A DNA stretch of 64,000 nt from Lithospermum erythrorhizon (Eukaryota > Streptophyta > Magnoliopsida > Boraginales > Boraginaceae): contig JADFUC010000709.1 in assembly GCA_019722365.1 (NCBI GenBank), forward strand, positions 558,001 to 622,000. The letters run 5' to 3'. The first letter of the stretch is position 1. Each line of letters opens with the position of its first letter. The notes beneath the pieces were generated by a model that was given only the letters and a program-made list of their open reading frames with translations, was not told where the DNA came from and searched no databases. Below are positions 62,440-64,000 of this stretch, in pieces. Made by a program: the position numbers and the translations under genes.

Positions 62440-63313
62440 TTCAGCCTCCCATCATCCTCTTACGATTCTGTTCGACAACACAACGCGCCGTGACATTTAC
62501 CCTCCTAACGTGCATCGAATTTAACCTCCTACCTCGCCAAATATGTAATATCTTCAACCACGACTTCAACTTCCATACCGAGAACTTGTTTCACCCAGTA
62601 AACTGTAAAGCCTCTCGATTGGCACGCCTGCCAGAAAGTGCACCGGTTACACTTCAACCGCTTGAAAAATGCCCTTCTAATCTCATTATTCCCCGCTACA
62701 ATTCCAATACCCTAGAAATTTCAGAAGTCATTACGCCACTCCTCGCATCACAGCTCAATTTGATGAAGAAACACGAGATTTCCATCTTTCCCCGCTGAAT
62801 CGAATCAGGCCGCCATCACTCCATTGTCCGATCGTAGTAAACGAGTTGTCCCTATGGCTTATGAAATCAAGCCAAGTTGCATCCTTGGTTGATAATTACC
62901 TCTTGCGCTGGGAATCAGAATCATTAATGCTCCTCAGGTTTCCAAAGACACCAAAGCATACACACAATTTGGGATAAAACTTCAACACAATCTTGATCTT
63001 AGAGTTGATTTGTTAAGAATATCCATCAATCTTTGAATGACCTCCAAGGACCTTCATCGGTTCGTAGCATCCATAAACGTATTCATACCGTGAGAAATCG
63101 ATAAAGCTCAACAATAACGAAGCTGACGGCATGTTCATTGCACAAAATGCAGCTCGGATCCATCAACGCCCCCTTCCTCCTGAGATTATCCTTAGTTGGT
63201 AAAATGTTGTGCATACATTTCCATATGAACTGTTTTACTCGAGGCGAGACATCGAGTTGCCACACTCCCTTCCAAACTTTGTTATCCTCCTCTCTATCAT
63301 TTCTTCGCCGCAA
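62440..63313 (-). mobile_element. LINE (non-LTR retrotransposon) 3' end, degenerate
   Basis: Minus strand 63313-63083 encodes a zf-RVT domain: VWKGVWQLDVSPRVKQFIWK, then MHNILPTKDNLRRKG and CILCNEHA, matching the W-x-F-W ... LPT ... C-x2-C pattern found after the reverse transcriptase in plant LINEs. About 300 bases downstream (62790-62490) are pieces of an RNase H-like RVT_3 domain in shifting frames (KLSCDARSGVM, then GIVAGNNEIRRAFFKRL, then REALQF). Order and strand fit one element whose reverse transcriptase and endonuclease are missing. The junction between the two pieces holds stops. Confidence 0.6.
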
Positions 63314-63339
63314 AGCTTCAATATTTTTTTATACTTGTT

Positions 63340-64000
63340 AACAATTTATAGCTCCGAATGTTAAGTCGGGTACTACAACGAAAATGCACTGTCAATGGAA
63401 ATATGAGATATTAGATCTCATGTAACATGCCCGCTGCTGATTGTAACGATTTACTTACATTTAATTATATTCAAATAATATAAGTTCACATATAGTGTTC
63501 GATTGTTCACACCGACATATTGTGATTAACTCGCATCGACATTGTGGGTTACATTGCCATTGTAGCCTCCTCTCATAATCTATATAACGTCGATTAATAT
63601 AAATTAATATATTACCTTTGTCAATCGAACTCCAAGAGGTCACACAACCACATGATCAAACTATAATGTGAATTATAACTTTTACTAGTTAAAGTGTAAC
63701 TATAAGAAAATATCAGCAAATTTCCAATTATTGGAAATTACCCATACGACTGCCTCGTTTAAGGATAAGTGGTTCCAAATCTTATTTTCTAGAATCATTA
63801 TTGAATATTCCCTATTTTAGCAATTCTTATTTGATTTAAGGAATAAGTAGCTCATGTCCCGAAAGAATCTCTAATGACTAGGTAACGGTTGCTTATGCTA
63901 TAGAAGTTTTTGCTTCTCTCATAAAGCCTAAAAGTAAAGACATTCGATTACTATATAAATATCACTTTTTGAAGAAGAAAATTATTCATTCATTATTCAT
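63340..64000. other. Right edge, possible start of an LTR element
   Basis: No coding content. From about 63730 the sequence changes character (TTGGAAATTACCCATACG), contains CTATATAAATATCAC near 63950 like an LTR TATA box, and ends in ATTCATTCATTATTCAT. This could be part of a Ty1/copia-type LTR cut by the window end, but only one edge is visible and no matching repeat exists in the window. Confidence 0.2.

Noticed and set aside
62490..62798. 102-codon plus frame
   Set aside because: Antisense to the degenerate RNase H-like part of the LINE.

Overview
The window is nuclear DNA from a flowering plant, most likely a core eudicot. It is AT-rich and its genes have many introns with GT..AG borders. 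The encoded families are plant-specific or have clear plant versions (WAT1/UMAMIT transporter, FLOE/DUF1421, LIKE-COV, group X ERF), and they sit among degraded plant-type transposons (MULE/FAR1-like, Ulp1-type accessory ORF, LINE, Stowaway-like MITEs). Recurrent TACTCCGTA-type MITE ends would fit Caryophyllales, but that is only a weak hint. No bacterial, viral or organellar segment was recognised. Layout: (1) 1.2-3.9 kb, minus strand: a seven-exon WAT1-related transporter. (2) 4-22 kb: gene-poor, AT-rich DNA with a MITE, GC-richer islands that may be decayed LTR elements, an unidentified possible minus-strand locus at 15.6-17.9 kb, and a 3 kb mosaic of direct and inverted AT-rich repeats at 18.2-21.5 kb. 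(3) 22-29.3 kb: a divergent pair, the FLOE-family gene (minus) and an RBM39/CC1-like splicing factor (plus), with a 44-nt tRNA-Ser relic between them. (4) 29.7-30.5 kb: three copies of a ~160-bp repeat. (5) 30.8-41.1 kb: a second divergent pair, LIKE-COV/DUF502 (minus) and the ribonucleotide reductase large subunit (plus), the latter with a canonical E2F site 127 bp upstream. (6) 41-53 kb: a transposon graveyard with a FAR1-like fragment, a minus-strand relic of a Ulp1-type (C48) transposon ORF, long ATACAT microsatellites and a ~480-bp duplication. (7) 53-62 kb: a MITE, an ERF group X gene (plus), and a complete 12-exon proteasome lid subunit RPN5 (minus). (8) 62.4-63.3 kb: a LINE 3' end, then a possible LTR start at the right edge. 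Gene models were built by hand from splice signals and frame continuity. WAT1, RBM39, LIKE-COV, ERF and RPN5 each join into one uninterrupted frame (342, 466, 256, 347 and 442 aa). The ribonucleotide reductase gene does not: two splice sites lack their consensus dinucleotide, a third has its GT out of frame, and exons 15-17 carry small indels including an in-frame stop. FLOE exon 2 also has a locally scrambled segment. These could be assembly errors or young lesions. The genes are housekeeping or regulatory and unrelated in pathway; there is no sign of a gene cluster. I found no convincing new biological system. The most unusual items are the lesions in the RNR1 gene, the tRNA relic, the repeat mosaic and the Ulp1-type relic.
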